Below, in pieces: positions 1 through 11,154 of a stretch of DNA of 64,000 nt. A program made the translations under genes and the position numbers. The notes beneath the pieces were generated by a model. It saw only the letters and a list, made by a program, of their open reading frames with translations, ran no database searches and was not told the origin of the DNA. The stretch spans positions 1,086,501-1,150,500 of the forward strand of contig OX291557.1 of NCBI GenBank assembly GCA_946406115.1, written 5' to 3'. The stretch is from Apoda limacodes. Lineage: Eukaryota > Arthropoda > Insecta > Lepidoptera > Limacodidae. Numbering within the stretch: position 1 is the first letter of the stretch; each line of letters begins with the position of its first letter.

Positions 1-200
1 TATGAAATTTCGAATCGATAGGACATATGGAAGGTAGTCAGATCCCCTCATCAACTATTAAAGAGCTGATGATCTTCAAACGGCTGAACAGATTTTCATG
101 AAACATAGCTAAGAAAACTCGGAATAAAATTATCTATGACACAAAAAAAACTAAATGAAAATCGGTTCATCCGTTTGGGAGCTACGATGTTATCATGTTA
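1..200 (+). repeat. Interspersed-repeat tail fragment
   Basis: The stretch with GAAAATCGGTTCATCCGTTT followed by GGGAGCTACGATG resembles the tail of a repeat found in many copies in lepidopteran genomes. It is cut by the window edge and the usual run of CAGACAGACA is missing. The resemblance is from memory. Confidence 0.4.
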
Positions 201-2030
201 TTATACATATAGGTCGTTTTTTATTTTTAAATTAAAACTTGGCCAAATTAAAACATTTATCAACAATTGATATAGCCTATGTTACTATGGAATAGTGTAA
301 GTTTCTAATGTGAAATAATTTTTACAATCCATTCAATAGGTGGCAGAGCAGAGTCCTCCGCATCCCGCAGTACGTGGACCCATACGTGCCAACAAACAAA
401 TTTTACCTCTTCATAATATTATATTAGATTAAATATGTAGGTATAATTAAAATTTACTAAATATTTCACAAAACTGCTAGTAATAATCTTAATTTGGTTG
501 GATGTTAGATGGTCGGTATTATCGGAATTATCTGTACTACCAGTGGCAATATCAATAGGTACTGACATTCTGTATAGGCGAGTTTGTAGTGAACTTTGTT
601 TAAAAAAAGAATAGGTAGTAAAAGTTTCTTAGGTTCTATTTTAATATAGACCTAAAACTTGTAAAAAAAAGATGTATGATGACAAATTTATAATATAATT
701 GTCACTTACGTCAGCGTCGACATAATTCCGCGGACTTTGTTTCTTTATCAAGTAGATTTCATTGTTACCTAGGTACCTATCCACTTCACTTTACTGATTA
801 AGTCTCTACAGCCTCTTAATCTGTCGGCTAGTACCTAAGCTATGCGGATCAGCAAAGTGCTGTAAATCCGTACCTCTATACCTACATTTATTGTAAAAAT
901 GCGAAAATACAAATCAATAAATAGGTACTAGGCCATTATGTTTTTAGTCTTCTTTTTTCGTCTTCTGTTACATATTTTTAAAAAAATTTTTCTTCGTAAC
1001 CCATTGTTATAATTATACTAAACATAATAAAAATGAATAAAAAAGTAACGACTAAATTCGTGTCCAATTAATGTTCGTAATAAACACTATACACAAATAA
1101 TAATAACTAGTAACTAAAAATAACTAGTAGATACGAAAAAGTACGTAAAATAAATTAAAAGTTAATTTTAGACATCCTAAAAAACTAAAAGTGTCCTCTC
1201 ACAGTAAGCCGCAGTTGCACCATTTACCTAAAAGCTTAAAAAAAATACTGTTTCTAGCACGACGTAACGCAAAGCATACGCATCACTGCAGTGAGAGATT
1301 GAGCGGCCGAGACACAAATTCTTACAACGACCGCAGGCTGTAGACCGAGGAACAAAAGCAAGCTAGAGTCAGTTCACGCGTACTCACATAAGGTTGAATT
1401 TTGCAAATGAAGCCTGTATAACTTTTATATTGCATGGAATAATTTCGCTCGTATTTAGGTTTTTATTTTATTAAAAAAAAAGTAGACACTGTATCAAAAT
1501 TCTGTTCGATTCTATGTAGAATATAAAAAAATATCTTTCCAGTGCATATGATGATCTTCGACAAGTAAACTTATTTTGAAGCCTTTTTTGCGATTTTTTT
1601 TCTTAAATTCTGATGTCGTTTTTCAAAATACTGTTCAATTGTATGTTTAGATTATGTTTTTCCCTAGCCTATGAATTTTTTGCAGCTATGTAATTAGTGC
1701 CACTTCTTCAATCTTGAATAAGTAAAATAGACCTTTTTTGAGAATTCCGCGTAGACCGTCATCTTAAGGACTTACGATCACTTCGCATCACCAGAAATCT
1801 GAACGTATTGCCTGTCCATTGTTGCCGTCAGCCGTACACTAATAAGTCTTTGCGACGACACCACACCTAAAAATCCAGAGGCGGAGGCCAAGCTATAAGA
1901 CCTGCTCGACAAATCACCGTATGCGTCCTTTGTAGCCGTGGGGCGACGCCATATCTCTCCCGGTAGGGTATCTAAATATTTTGCGTAGGTACTGTCTCCT
2001 TTAAGTAATGACGGAGACTATAATGCGCGG
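201..2030. other. AT-rich stretch with no recognised gene
   Basis: No coding signal or recognisable repeat family was seen. The sequence is AT-rich, with a somewhat less AT-rich part near 1240-1390 and 1740-1960. Confidence 0.5.
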
Positions 2031-2062
2031 TGGGGGCGGTGGGGGCGGTGGGGCGGTTGGGG
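2031..2062 (+). other. G-quadruplex-like tract
   Basis: Four runs of four or five G at 2032-2036, 2041-2045, 2050-2053 and 2059-2062 are separated by loops of four to five bases (mostly CGGT). This matches the usual intramolecular G-quadruplex pattern and is unusual in such AT-rich surroundings. Confidence 0.6.
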
Positions 2063-2479
2063 TGCGATACGTATAGACGCAAAAAAGCTGCGCATGAATA
2101 TCTCAAATGCGTTTGATTGGTTGAATCGCAGAATACATGATTAAGGACTGTCAACGCGAAAGTGAACAAGTACCTTTTTAGTTATCATTTTTATTATTTA
2201 TTAAAATTATAAAAAAAAATATTGAGATACAATTTTTATTTTTATTGCAATTTACACGAAGGCTTCTGCATTAGAACGGTTGGACCTTGTATATGAATGT
2301 AAGTTTACTGTCTGTTTGTTACTCAATATATATATATGAACGATCTTCCTCGACGACCTCCTCCTCAACTCAGGGGCGGATCCAGCCCCGATCGCCCCCC
2401 CTAAGAACAGCCGAGGAAGAAATGAATGGTAACATTTTTTTAAAATATATAATTTTTATTACATATAAAAATTACTTGG

Positions 2480-4008
2480 GGCTACTTGGGTTTGTATATT
2501 AAATTCATCGTCGGCTAGTAGAGTCGTTAACATTCCACCCCCTTGTATGAGAGGAACTCGATAACACAACTCTGCAGACTCTACTATTGCAATTGTTCCG
2601 AGCCGACGACGCTTAAGTGTCTCTATTGTCCATAATTTCAGTCTGTTTACACTTTTATAATACATAGTTTCACTCGCGAGTGCCACAGCTGTCGAAGCAA
2701 TTTTTAATCGGATGCCTAATTTGTTGCCATTAGTTATCGCCAATAGAGTATCGCAACGCTGCCTTTTTCAACGGTCGACGAACACGCTATGCTGCCTTGT
2801 AAATAGGTATCGACCTGGGACGTGTAGAGCGTCTATGCTTTTGCCACTCTGCTGTCAAAATACTTTCATCAGCTGTTTGTGATTTAAATATTGGTTTCGT
2901 CTTCTGTGGTACGACTTTTCCCGCTTCTTTGGAATATTGCCATAATGCCTTATTTACGCATCGACGAACACGCGGCGCTGCTTTGTTGACAGGTATCGAC
3001 CTAGGACTTGTCAAACTTTTATCCTTTTCCCGCTCTGTTGTCGAAATATTTCCATCAGCCGTTAGTGATTTTACAATCGCTTTCGCTTTCCATTGCAATA
3101 CTTTTCCCGCTTTAATCGTAGTGGGACTGTCGCTCAGAATACAGTTAAAAGTAAAATCACAAGCTTGAAGGTTCACTTTTATGTTCGTCAGCTGGCTTGT
3201 TTTTGTTCTCGCAGTAATGGGCACGACGCTCCGATCATAAACGGACTCGAGCAAAAAGGTACGGGGTAACGGCACAGACCTCTCGTTGCATTCTGTGCGA
3301 ACATGTGGCTGCTGCGCGGCGGCTTGAGAAAGGCTGCAGGGTGCGGTCACTGGTACATCGTGCTTTTTACCTGCTCTGGCCGTAACCTCACTATGCGCAC
3401 ATATCTCGTCCTTTAATGATGACGCCGGGTCCTGAGGGGTGAGGGGAAGCAAGCGACGCGGTCTCCGCATGACGTCTTTTTTCTCCACCCGTTGTGTCAC
3501 TATTCTATTTTTTGCCTCAGCAGTCTCTTCGGGTCGAACACATGTGTACAACTTGCCTGGAATGTGCGCCTTCATCGAAGGCAGTTGTAATCAGCGTACT
3601 ATTTTGTACTCGCTTTCCGCCATTTTCACTTTCACTTGTAGCACTGCTAACGCCGCTGTTTTTGTTATCTTTGTGCAGTTTCTGGTTTGTTTCTACTGCT
3701 TTAAGTGCCTTTTCTATTTTTTCTCGTAAATTTTCGTTTCTTAATGTCTTTCTCGCAATTTCCATATCCAGGAGCGTGATTCGTTCAGTCACTTTAGGTA
3801 TATGATTTCCGCGAGAAGCGGACACCGTTTTCTTTCTATCCGTCCATTGGACGGGAGTACGACAAAATTGTTCAATTTTCCCTGACGTCGCAACCCGGCA
3901 GCAACATTTTCCAGATACACCCCGCTCCATTTCCGCCAACGTAGAAAATCCGTCCTCCGACTGCTCATTAGTCAGAAGCCACGACGGCACGTAGGTGTAC
4001 CTGTGCAT
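2480..4008 (-). pseudogene. Unrecognised coding-like region with 62-residue repeats, frameshifted
   Basis: I do not recognise this family. The minus strand holds three consecutive open segments in shifting frames. The first (4008-3517) carries a charged, probably coiled-coil stretch around DMEIARKTLRNENLREKIEK. The second (3575-2787) ends in two repeats that share AGKV, SLTADGNISTTE or SQTADESILTAE, and PRSIPVNKAA or PRSIPIYKAA. The third (2743-2459) contains ETMYYKSVNRLKLWTIETLK. Adjacent frames overlap or abut, which suggests small indels in one ancestral reading frame; unannotated introns are the alternative. No catalytic motif, signal peptide or membrane segment is evident. Part of it is duplicated at 4690-5222 and that copy is also broken. 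It may be a decayed lineage-specific gene or the coding part of an unknown mobile element. Confidence 0.45.
2764..3135 (-). repeat. Two 186-bp in-frame tandem repeats
   Basis: CGACGAACACG recurs at 2776 and 2962, and the sequence around both positions aligns over about 186 bases, which is 62 codons. The translated units share the PRSIP(V/I)xKAA ending and the QYSKEAGKV-like start. The period is a multiple of three, as expected of a repeat that grew while coding. Confidence 0.6.
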
Positions 4009-4689
4009 TCCTGGGTCGCCTTCTTTAAAGGGCGGTGGTGACTATACCAAGTGACAATCGCGTTGAACGCGTTCACTTACGGTATGCGCATCCACATGGT
4101 TAAGCAAGCCTCTCTTTGACGTACGCAGGCTATCCAGCTTTCCATTTTCTTTCTTCTTCTTTAGATCCGGCTCGAAGGACCATGTAAAATAGTAATTTTT
4201 GGCGCAGGGTTGATTGTTCTAAAGACCAAGTTAAAAAGGTAAACAGCTAAATTCTTTATATCACATTTAATAAGTCGATTCAATAGCACAACCAATACAG
4301 AGGGTATGTGTTGCTCGCTTCTCGAATAATGTCGAACTGTCGAGTCGGTCAAGTCAAGTCAACACAACCCCTCACCTCATGTTTTCCCCGCTTGCACATG
4401 TCCAGCTATCGACAAGCCTTGTGCGGGCAAAATAAACGATGCCTTGTAACAACATGTGCGCTTACGCGCCAAGGCAGAGACAAGTTATACAAAGAAAACA
4501 TTAACTATACTACATACATAGACAATAAACAAACAAATAAGAAACTTAGGTACCTAAACTTAGCCTACAAATATCAGTAATACAATAGGTAGGTCAATCC
4601 GCACGAGTTCTCTATTTAAACTGTACCACCAAATAATACCTAACTTATACCTATTATTATTCTTATAAAGTTACGCTAGCTTATACTTA
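4009..4689. other. No recognised feature between the two repeat copies
   Basis: Only short chance open frames were seen. Nothing in this stretch could be assigned. Confidence 0.4.
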
Positions 4690-5222
4690 AAGATCACGTC
4701 ATCGTCGGCTAGTAGAGTCGTTAACATTCCACCCCCTTGTTTGAGAGGAACTCGATAACACAACTCTGCCGACTCTACTATTGCAATTGTTCCGAGCCGA
4801 CGACGCTTAAGTGTATCTATTGTCCATAATTTCAGTCTGTTTACACTTTTATAATACATAGTTTCACTCGCGAGTGTCACTGTCGAAGCAATTTTTAATC
4901 GGATGCCTAATTTGTTGCCATTAGTTATCGCCTATAGAGTATCGCAACGCTGCCTTTTTCAACGGTCGACAAACACGCCATGCTGCCTTGTAAATAGGTA
5001 TCGACCTGGGACGTGTAGAGCGGCTATGCTTTTGCCACTCTGCTGTCAAAATACTTTCATCAGCTGTTTGCGATTTAAATATTGGTTTCCTCTTCTGTGA
5101 AACGACTTTTCCCGCTTCTTTGGAATATCGCCATAATGCCTTATTTACGCATCACGCGGCGCTGCTTTGTTGACAGGTATCGACCTAGGACTTGTCAAAC
5201 TTTTATCCACTTCCCGCTCTGT
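4690..5222 (-). repeat. Second copy of the 2507-3034 segment
   Basis: From TCGTCGGCTAGTAGAGTCG onward this matches 2507-3034 almost base for base. Differences include a short deletion in the serine/alanine-coding stretch and loss of seven bases before CACGCGGCGCTGC. Similarity stops at the CCCGCTCTGTT motif. Both copies are in the same orientation, so this is a direct segmental duplication of the 3' part of the unrecognised gene. The indels break the reading frame here too. Confidence 0.8.
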
Positions 5223-5908
5223 TCCGTTCCGTTCCAGCGTCTTACCAGCCAGCGTTCCACTGCAAGGACTCAAGGAACGGGTCACATAGGAAAAGAACTG
5301 TCGATGAGAGGGTTCTGTAGAGTGCTCAAAACTGCGGGCTGGAACAGCGCAAACGTTCAAAAAGGTGGTAACTGAAGAAACGGAGGGTCTTCAACCACTG
5401 GAAGGTATGCGACGTTTCCAGTCTGCATTAGTGAGTGATTCTAGTAGTGTCCCGTCCATCTCATGGCATTCCTATGTGTGCCCATTACCTCTGCCCAAGA
5501 CACCAGTAAGACGAAGTAGATAGGGCAGGTAGTGTAGGACTTCGCAGTCTAGTATGTGGAGTGGGAGGGATAGAGCCGACCGGTACCAGCACCCTTTAGC
5601 CAGCAGGATGATAAATATATACAAGTGTTAATATATACAAGAAGGGAAAAATGACTGCTTTGCCGTTTGTGGTCTGCGTGAGGCTTCTAAACTCTTCTGT
5701 GTTCTGATTCTTCTTTTATGATATTCATTTGCACCAGCTTATTCGGTTTACATCAACGTGACGTTAGAAGTTTCCAATTAGCAATACAACGCTTGTTCCT
5801 TTGATGCTTGACTGGCGTTCCAACTTATGCATTTTATTGTCTTGTAATGGTATTCAGTTTATGTCGTTAATAAGGCATTTTCGATTAGTTTCCGTTATCA
5901 CTAGGTTT
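5223..5908. other. Unassigned spacer
   Basis: A GC-richer part at 5225-5600 resembles mobile-element-derived sequence but carries no readable protein motif. The rest is AT-rich. Confidence 0.3.
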
Positions 5909-6045
5909 TTTTTTTTTTTTTATACCACTAAGGTGGCAAACAAGCCTACGGTCCGCCTGATGGTAAGCGGTCACCGTAGCCTATGGACGCTTGCAACACT
6001 AGGGGCATCACTCGCGCGTTGCCGACCCTTCAGAAATCTAATAAT

Positions 6046-7086
6046 TTATTTTTTGAAGAACCCCATACTGTTGAGTACACCAAGTTTTTTGGACGCCAGC
6101 TTTACCTTGTCTAGCAAATGATCTCGGAACTGAACATCGCTGGAGATGTCAACGCCAAGGATCCCAATGCTCTTGGAGATGGAGAGGGGAGTGTTCTGGA
6201 ATTGTGGGACTACAGTGAATGGGGTTTTCTTAGCGGTGAACGCGCAGACTTGTGTCTTTGAAGGGTTGAATCGGACCAAGTTTTCCCGCCCCCAGTCAGA
6301 GACCTTGGACAGACCGATCTCGATTTGAGACACTAGTTCTTCACGCTTTTCCTCCACAACGGAACGTGGGATGCTTGCACGGCCCGTGTAATAAGCGTCT
6401 CCAGTACTGTCATCTGCATAGCAATGTATGTTGTTGATGTCCAACATATCATTGATGTGCAGTAGGAACAGCGTAGGAGACAGCACAGAGCCTTGCGGGA
6501 CACCAGCATTAATGTCCATGCTATCAGAGCAACTACCGTCAACTACGGCTCGTATGCTTCTGCCGGACAAAAAGCTAGCCACCCATTTGCAAAAACCCTC
6601 GGGCACTCCGTAAGAAGGCAACTTCGATAGAAGACCCCGGTGCCAGACCCGATCGAACGCCTTCGCTATGTCTAGGCTATATGCCAATGCCTCCCCCTGA
6701 CTCTCAATGGCTACTGCCCATCGGTGTGTGAGATACACTAGAAGGTCACCAGTTGAGCGACCGTGGCGAAAGCCATATTGACGGTCACTGATCAGGTCGT
6801 GTTTTTCTAGGTATCTCAAAAGCTGTGTGTTGATCACACGCTCCATCACCTTGGAGAGGAGAGAGGTTATAGCGATAGGCCTGTAATTCGATGGATCTGA
6901 TCTATCGCCCTTTTTGGGCACCGGGTGCACATTTGCAGTCTTCCATGAAGACGGAAATTGCCTAGTGTGGTAGGAAAGCGTGAAGAGGCGCGTGAGTACA
7001 GGACATAACTCAGGAGCACACTGCTTAAGCACCACTGCTGGTATGCCGTCTGGCCCACTCGACTTATGAACGTCTAGGGAAAGCAA
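6046..7086 (-). pseudogene. Reverse transcriptase domain of LINE-A copy 1, internally deleted
   Basis: The 346-residue open frame shows the expected order of LINE reverse-transcriptase motifs: SSGPDGIPAVVLK, PVPKKGDRSDPSNYRPI, RQYGFRHGRSTGD, SLDIAKAFDRVWH, GVPQGSVLSPTLF and the catalytic CYADD. It then jumps from SKKLGVLN directly to SMGFFKK and stops, whereas copy 2 has roughly 130 residues between these points. The C-terminal connection domain has therefore been deleted. It is in the same frame as the endonuclease segment upstream but separated from it by stop codons around 7090-7465. It would have copied the element's RNA at a nicked target. It is not expected to be active. Confidence 0.9.
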
Positions 7087-7464
7087 CGCCCGCCGGACCT
7101 CGCGCTGTGTTATACTTTACCACGGTAAAGTAGCTGGTACAGCGCCTTCGTCGTTCACATTCGAGTTAGAGGCAAAGAGACTGCCCAATAGAGCGGCTCT
7201 CTCTTTTGCACTGTGGGCCAAGTCACCATCGCTCTTTCGCAGTGGTGGTAATGACGACTGGCAGAAGTTCCCCTCGGCAGCTTTAGCAAGCGACCAGAAA
7301 GCACGACTCCCAGAAGGATAGCTCGCAAGTCGCCCACCTATTTTGCCGATGAATTGGAATTTTGCTCTGGCAGTTTCTTTCTTACTGAACCTCGAGGCAG
7401 CATTTAATTTGCGTTTTAACTCAGAAATATTCGGATCCTTATTATTACGAGCCGTGGTCCAAGC

Positions 7465-8475
7465 CTAATACGCAGTTTGCTTAAGAATTTTAGCTTCTCT
7501 GCAAGGCCTATTAAACAACGGTCGTTTTTTGACGCCGGCAGCTACTCGCAGGTTAGGAATGAAACATTCCATACCAGCGAGGATTGTCTCAGTGACTGCG
7601 GCTGCGCAGACGTCAGGATCTTCTGAGCTATAGCAGATCTGCCTCCACGGGTACGATGCATAAAATTCTCGCAATTCATCCCAGTCTGCCGACTTATAAT
7701 GCCACACACGACGCCAATTAGTTGGCCCAGAAGGATCAGGTTGTGTGCATGGCATTTGAGTCCGGATGAGACAGTGGTCCGAGGAGCCAAGCGGTGCATC
7801 CACTGAGACGGAGTATCCATCCGGACGTGTAGTCAGCAGAAGTTCCAGTAAGGAGCTTGTATGGTCCTCTATATCTGGTATTCTCGTTGGAGAAAGTACC
7901 AGCTGAGAGAATCCATAGGTCAGAGCAAATTCATGAGCAGATATCCCTGCATAGTTATTGGTTCGAGAACTGAGCCACTCACGATGGTGGGCGTTAAAGT
8001 CTCCCAAAATAACTAATTCTGCTGTAGGATATTGCTCTAGAACTTTGTCAGTCGTCAAACTCAGGTGCGTGAAGAGTCGAGTTACGTCCGTGTCACCGCT
8101 ATGAGACCTGTATAGGCAGGCATAGATACGAGTGTGGCCCCCGCGATCTACGCGCACCCACAATAACGACAGGTCCCTGTCTTCAAGGCTATGAAGTCGG
8201 CGACAGCAGATATCCTCCCGGACGAACATACATACACCGGCACGACTCAAAAAATTGTGCTCGAGTTTGTAGCCGGGATAACGAAGGTATGATGTGTCGG
8301 CCGGGCAGGATATCTGGGTCTCCGTTAGAAAAATAATGGTTGGCTGCGCAGTCTCGAGATGGTGATGGACTGCGTTAAGATTTGCGTGAATACCCCTTAT
8401 GTTGCAAAAATCCACATTATATGTGGATGGAGTAGCCGCTGTCAAAACTCTTTTCTTTTTTCTGTTCCTGGCCAT
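7465..8475 (-). pseudogene. AP-like endonuclease domain of LINE-A copy 1
   Basis: This 336-residue frame is the N-terminal part of the LINE ORF2-type protein. It shows the exonuclease-endonuclease-phosphatase signatures: NIRGIHANLNAV near the start, the catalytic glutamate in FLTETQIS, the VILGDFNAHHREW motif, the SLLELLLTT region and the terminal GSSDHCLI histidine motif. The basic start MARNRKKKR is the probable initiator. The frame ends at a stop before the linker, so the protein is separated from its reverse transcriptase. Family role: nicking target DNA to prime reverse transcription. Confidence 0.9.
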
Positions 8476-9129
8476 TTTGTTTGAAGTTACTTATACTACG
8501 GATGAGGATTCACTGCATAGACAGCTTAGAAGACAAAAATTTGCGGTACTAAGACTGCCGAAGCTCAACACACATGATACGGTTGCTGGCACGGCGTCGG
8601 CCCCTGATCCCCCTTTGTTGTAGTAGCCGGGTCCACTCCGGTCTCCTTCTCCGGCACGACTACTACTTCAGAGACTTTACACAGGTTGGCGGATCAGCCT
8701 CCCAGGGCGGAGATTAAGTGATCCCTGGGTTCGGGAACCCGTTCAACCTGCGGGCGGCCAGCGGTCAGCCGTTTCATCAGGTCTCCCTGACCGCCGAACC
8801 AGCACGCCGCGTCTACGCCGAGCAATGACAGCAACAAGCACCGTCGGTCCTCCGCTGTCCGCGCAGCGAATCCTCAAAGAGAGAGCTCTGGCAACCTTAC
8901 TCACCGCCAGGAACACAACACTACTCAATGTTAGTGTTATTGTGGCCGCGGTTTTCTGAAAGGTGGAGGTACTTCCCCAGTTCGGGCCGCTCATTCGAGC
9001 AAGTACTCGCTATGCCCCGCTTTATTTGTTCGGGCAGCTTATTCGAGCGAATACTTGCAGTGCCCTACCTCTCTTCATAAGAAACATAAAATTAAATATT
9101 CAGTGAAGGATTGTTTTACTGTTGCAGTG

Positions 9130-10515
9130 TTCCAACACTTGTGTTTTATTTTACCCCAGTGACAGTGTTTGTTTTCAGTGTCTGGTTTCCTGAGCTTCAG
9201 TTATTATTCTTAGATATACCTACCATAGTACTCGTAGTTCGTGAATGGACATAGCCAGTGCAAAAAAATGATTTTCTTCTTTTGTTTTCTTAACTTCAGC
9301 AGAGGTTGTGGGCGGTTGCAGTAGCGGTGGATGGGCTGGATTGACTTTTCTGTCCTCGGAATAAAGAGCTCGTGGGCGGTGACACGTCCTTGCTCGGATG
9401 GCTTGATTTAACGTCCAGATTTTTTATACTATTTGCGCTGTTCAGTTACAGTGTTCTGTTTCCATAGCTTTACTGTTCTTAGGTGTCTAGAGGCGTAAAT
9501 AATAAGTTGACTCCGCAAAAGTGTCGGAAACTCGTAGGAGATTGTAGATGGTTGCAGTAGCGGTGGATGAACTGGATTGGCTTTTCTGCCCTCGGAATGA
9601 AGGGCTCGTAGGCGGTGACACGCCCTTGCTCGGATGGCTTGATTTAGTGTCCAGATTTTTTTATACTATTACCGCTGTTTAGTTTCAGTGTTCTGTTTCC
9701 ATAGCTTTACTGTTCTTAGGTGTAAGTTCGTAGGTGTGTAATTAAAATAGGATAGTAGTTCCATCTTTTGTAGCAGAATTCCAACGTTTGGGTTTTTTTT
9801 TATTTCTTAATTGACAGTTGTTCGTTTTTCTCGTTCTGTTCCCATAATCGCAGTTACTTTTTTAGGCGTACCTAATTTTTAAGTAAATCTTAAATGGATG
9901 TTATCATTGTTTATTCGTTCTTTAAGCGGCCTTCCAAAACTTACGTTCCAGTTTATTATAGCAGTTTTCAGTTTAGGTGTCCTTTTTCCAAAGCTTCATT
10001 TATTATTGTTCGTACTTGCTAAAATTAAAAGATAAAAATATTTAATGGCGTAGCTCAATTACATTGTAGCACAATTTCAATAGCTGCATTTTTTTTTATT
10101 ATTTATTGGCTTTTTTCAGTTTCTTTAACCTCTTATCGTAGCTTCAGTTCCTTTTTAAGACGTACCTATCTAAGTGTATTATAAATGGAGTTAATTAGTG
10201 AAGTGTAACGTCGGTCTTTTATGGAAGTATCCACGACATGCGTTTTTGTCTGTTTATCTGTAATTTTCAGTTTCGTTGTCTTATTTCCCGTATCTTTAGT
10301 AACTTTTTTTTTAGGCATACCTCATAAAATCATAAATTAATATAATCAAGATTTTTTTTTTGTTTTTAAGGAACCATTGAGTTTTTCGTTTCTTTGTGTT
10401 CAGTTTCAGCTTTCTATTTCTATAGCTCAGATACTATTTTCATACATATCCAGTAAAATGATAAATGGAAACAGCAATGAAGTAGTTACATTCCATTGTA
10501 GCTAACTGTAGTAGA
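9130..10515 (+). repeat. Degenerate tandem array, period about 145 bp
   Basis: A theme of TTCAGTTTCAGTGTTCTGTTT then CCATAGCTTCAGTTACTnTTCTTAGGCGTACCT recurs at about 9172, 9436, 9675, 9820, 9963, 10112, 10261 and 10400. It is usually preceded by a (T/A)TCCAA(C/A)- and T-rich stretch. The last six spacings are 140-149 bp. The first two intervals are longer because they hold the 236-bp unit described separately. Copies are strongly diverged, so this looks like an old satellite-like array. It starts just upstream of the 5' end of LINE-A copy 1. Confidence 0.6.
9304..9722 (+). repeat. 236-bp direct duplication inside the 145-bp array
   Basis: GCAGTAGCGGTGG occurs at 9318 and 9554, and the following bases (GCTCGTxGGCGGTGACACG, TTGCTCGGATGGCTTGATTT, TTTATACTATT and on to TTCTTAGGTGT) match closely in both copies. 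Identity is much higher than among the surrounding array units, so this duplication is younger. Confidence 0.85.
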
Positions 10516-11154
10516 CAAAATCCTGTTTTATAAGTTTAATAAGGTATTAAACATATAGACAACGACAAGATATCTACACTATTTGATATAATGAGCGTTT
10601 ATACTTGATTTAAATGATACATATCTACATAAACATGTCAATGAAAGCAATAAATTAGGGCATCGCAACACTACCAGAAAGACACGCGGTGATCATACGA
10701 CTCTGTCGCCCATAGCATTATTCAATACTACATTGATCTCTAGACACGGTATAGACACGCTCATACGTGCAACTGCGGGGAGTGCTGTGATTTAAATATT
10801 TTAAGACGTTGTTTTTCGACTACACTTTTGATTGTACGTATTTTATTCTTTAAAATCATATAAATACGTACACTTGTACCTATCGGTGACATATATTTCT
10901 CTTTTTGAGCTATTAACACCTAGGTTTTTGCTCTTTATGTAATTATGCTACACAAAAGTCCTTTTTACGGAGCTACACCAAGCGATAAAGGCTGCGAGTA
11001 ACTAAATAACACATTCGCGAGCTTTGGGGTAATTACAGAGTATTGCATCCCCACGAGTTTCAGTAGTTTTCAGAAGGTTTTTATGGTAACTAAAGCCGGA
11101 TTTTGAACGGAAAGATCCTGGAATCAATTAATAAAAGAGGAAAAAATACTTTGT
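10516..11154. other. AT-rich spacer
   Basis: No gene or recognisable repeat was seen. Confidence 0.4.

Larger units (their letters stand above)
5909..9076 (-). mobile_element. Non-LTR retrotransposon 'LINE-A', copy 1
   Basis: A jockey/CR1-like LINE reading right to left: 5' end near 9076, an AP-type endonuclease, a reverse transcriptase, and a 3' end in a T run on the plus strand (poly-A on the element) at about 5909-5921. Copy 2 at 33897-37154 starts and ends at the same sequence positions (the CCTCTCTTC boundary and the TATACCACTAAGGTGG end), which supports both termini as real. This copy keeps about 285 bases near 8710-8990 that copy 2 lacks, but has lost about 400 bases encoding the C-terminus of the reverse transcriptase. 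The clade within the jockey superfamily is uncertain. Confidence 0.85.
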
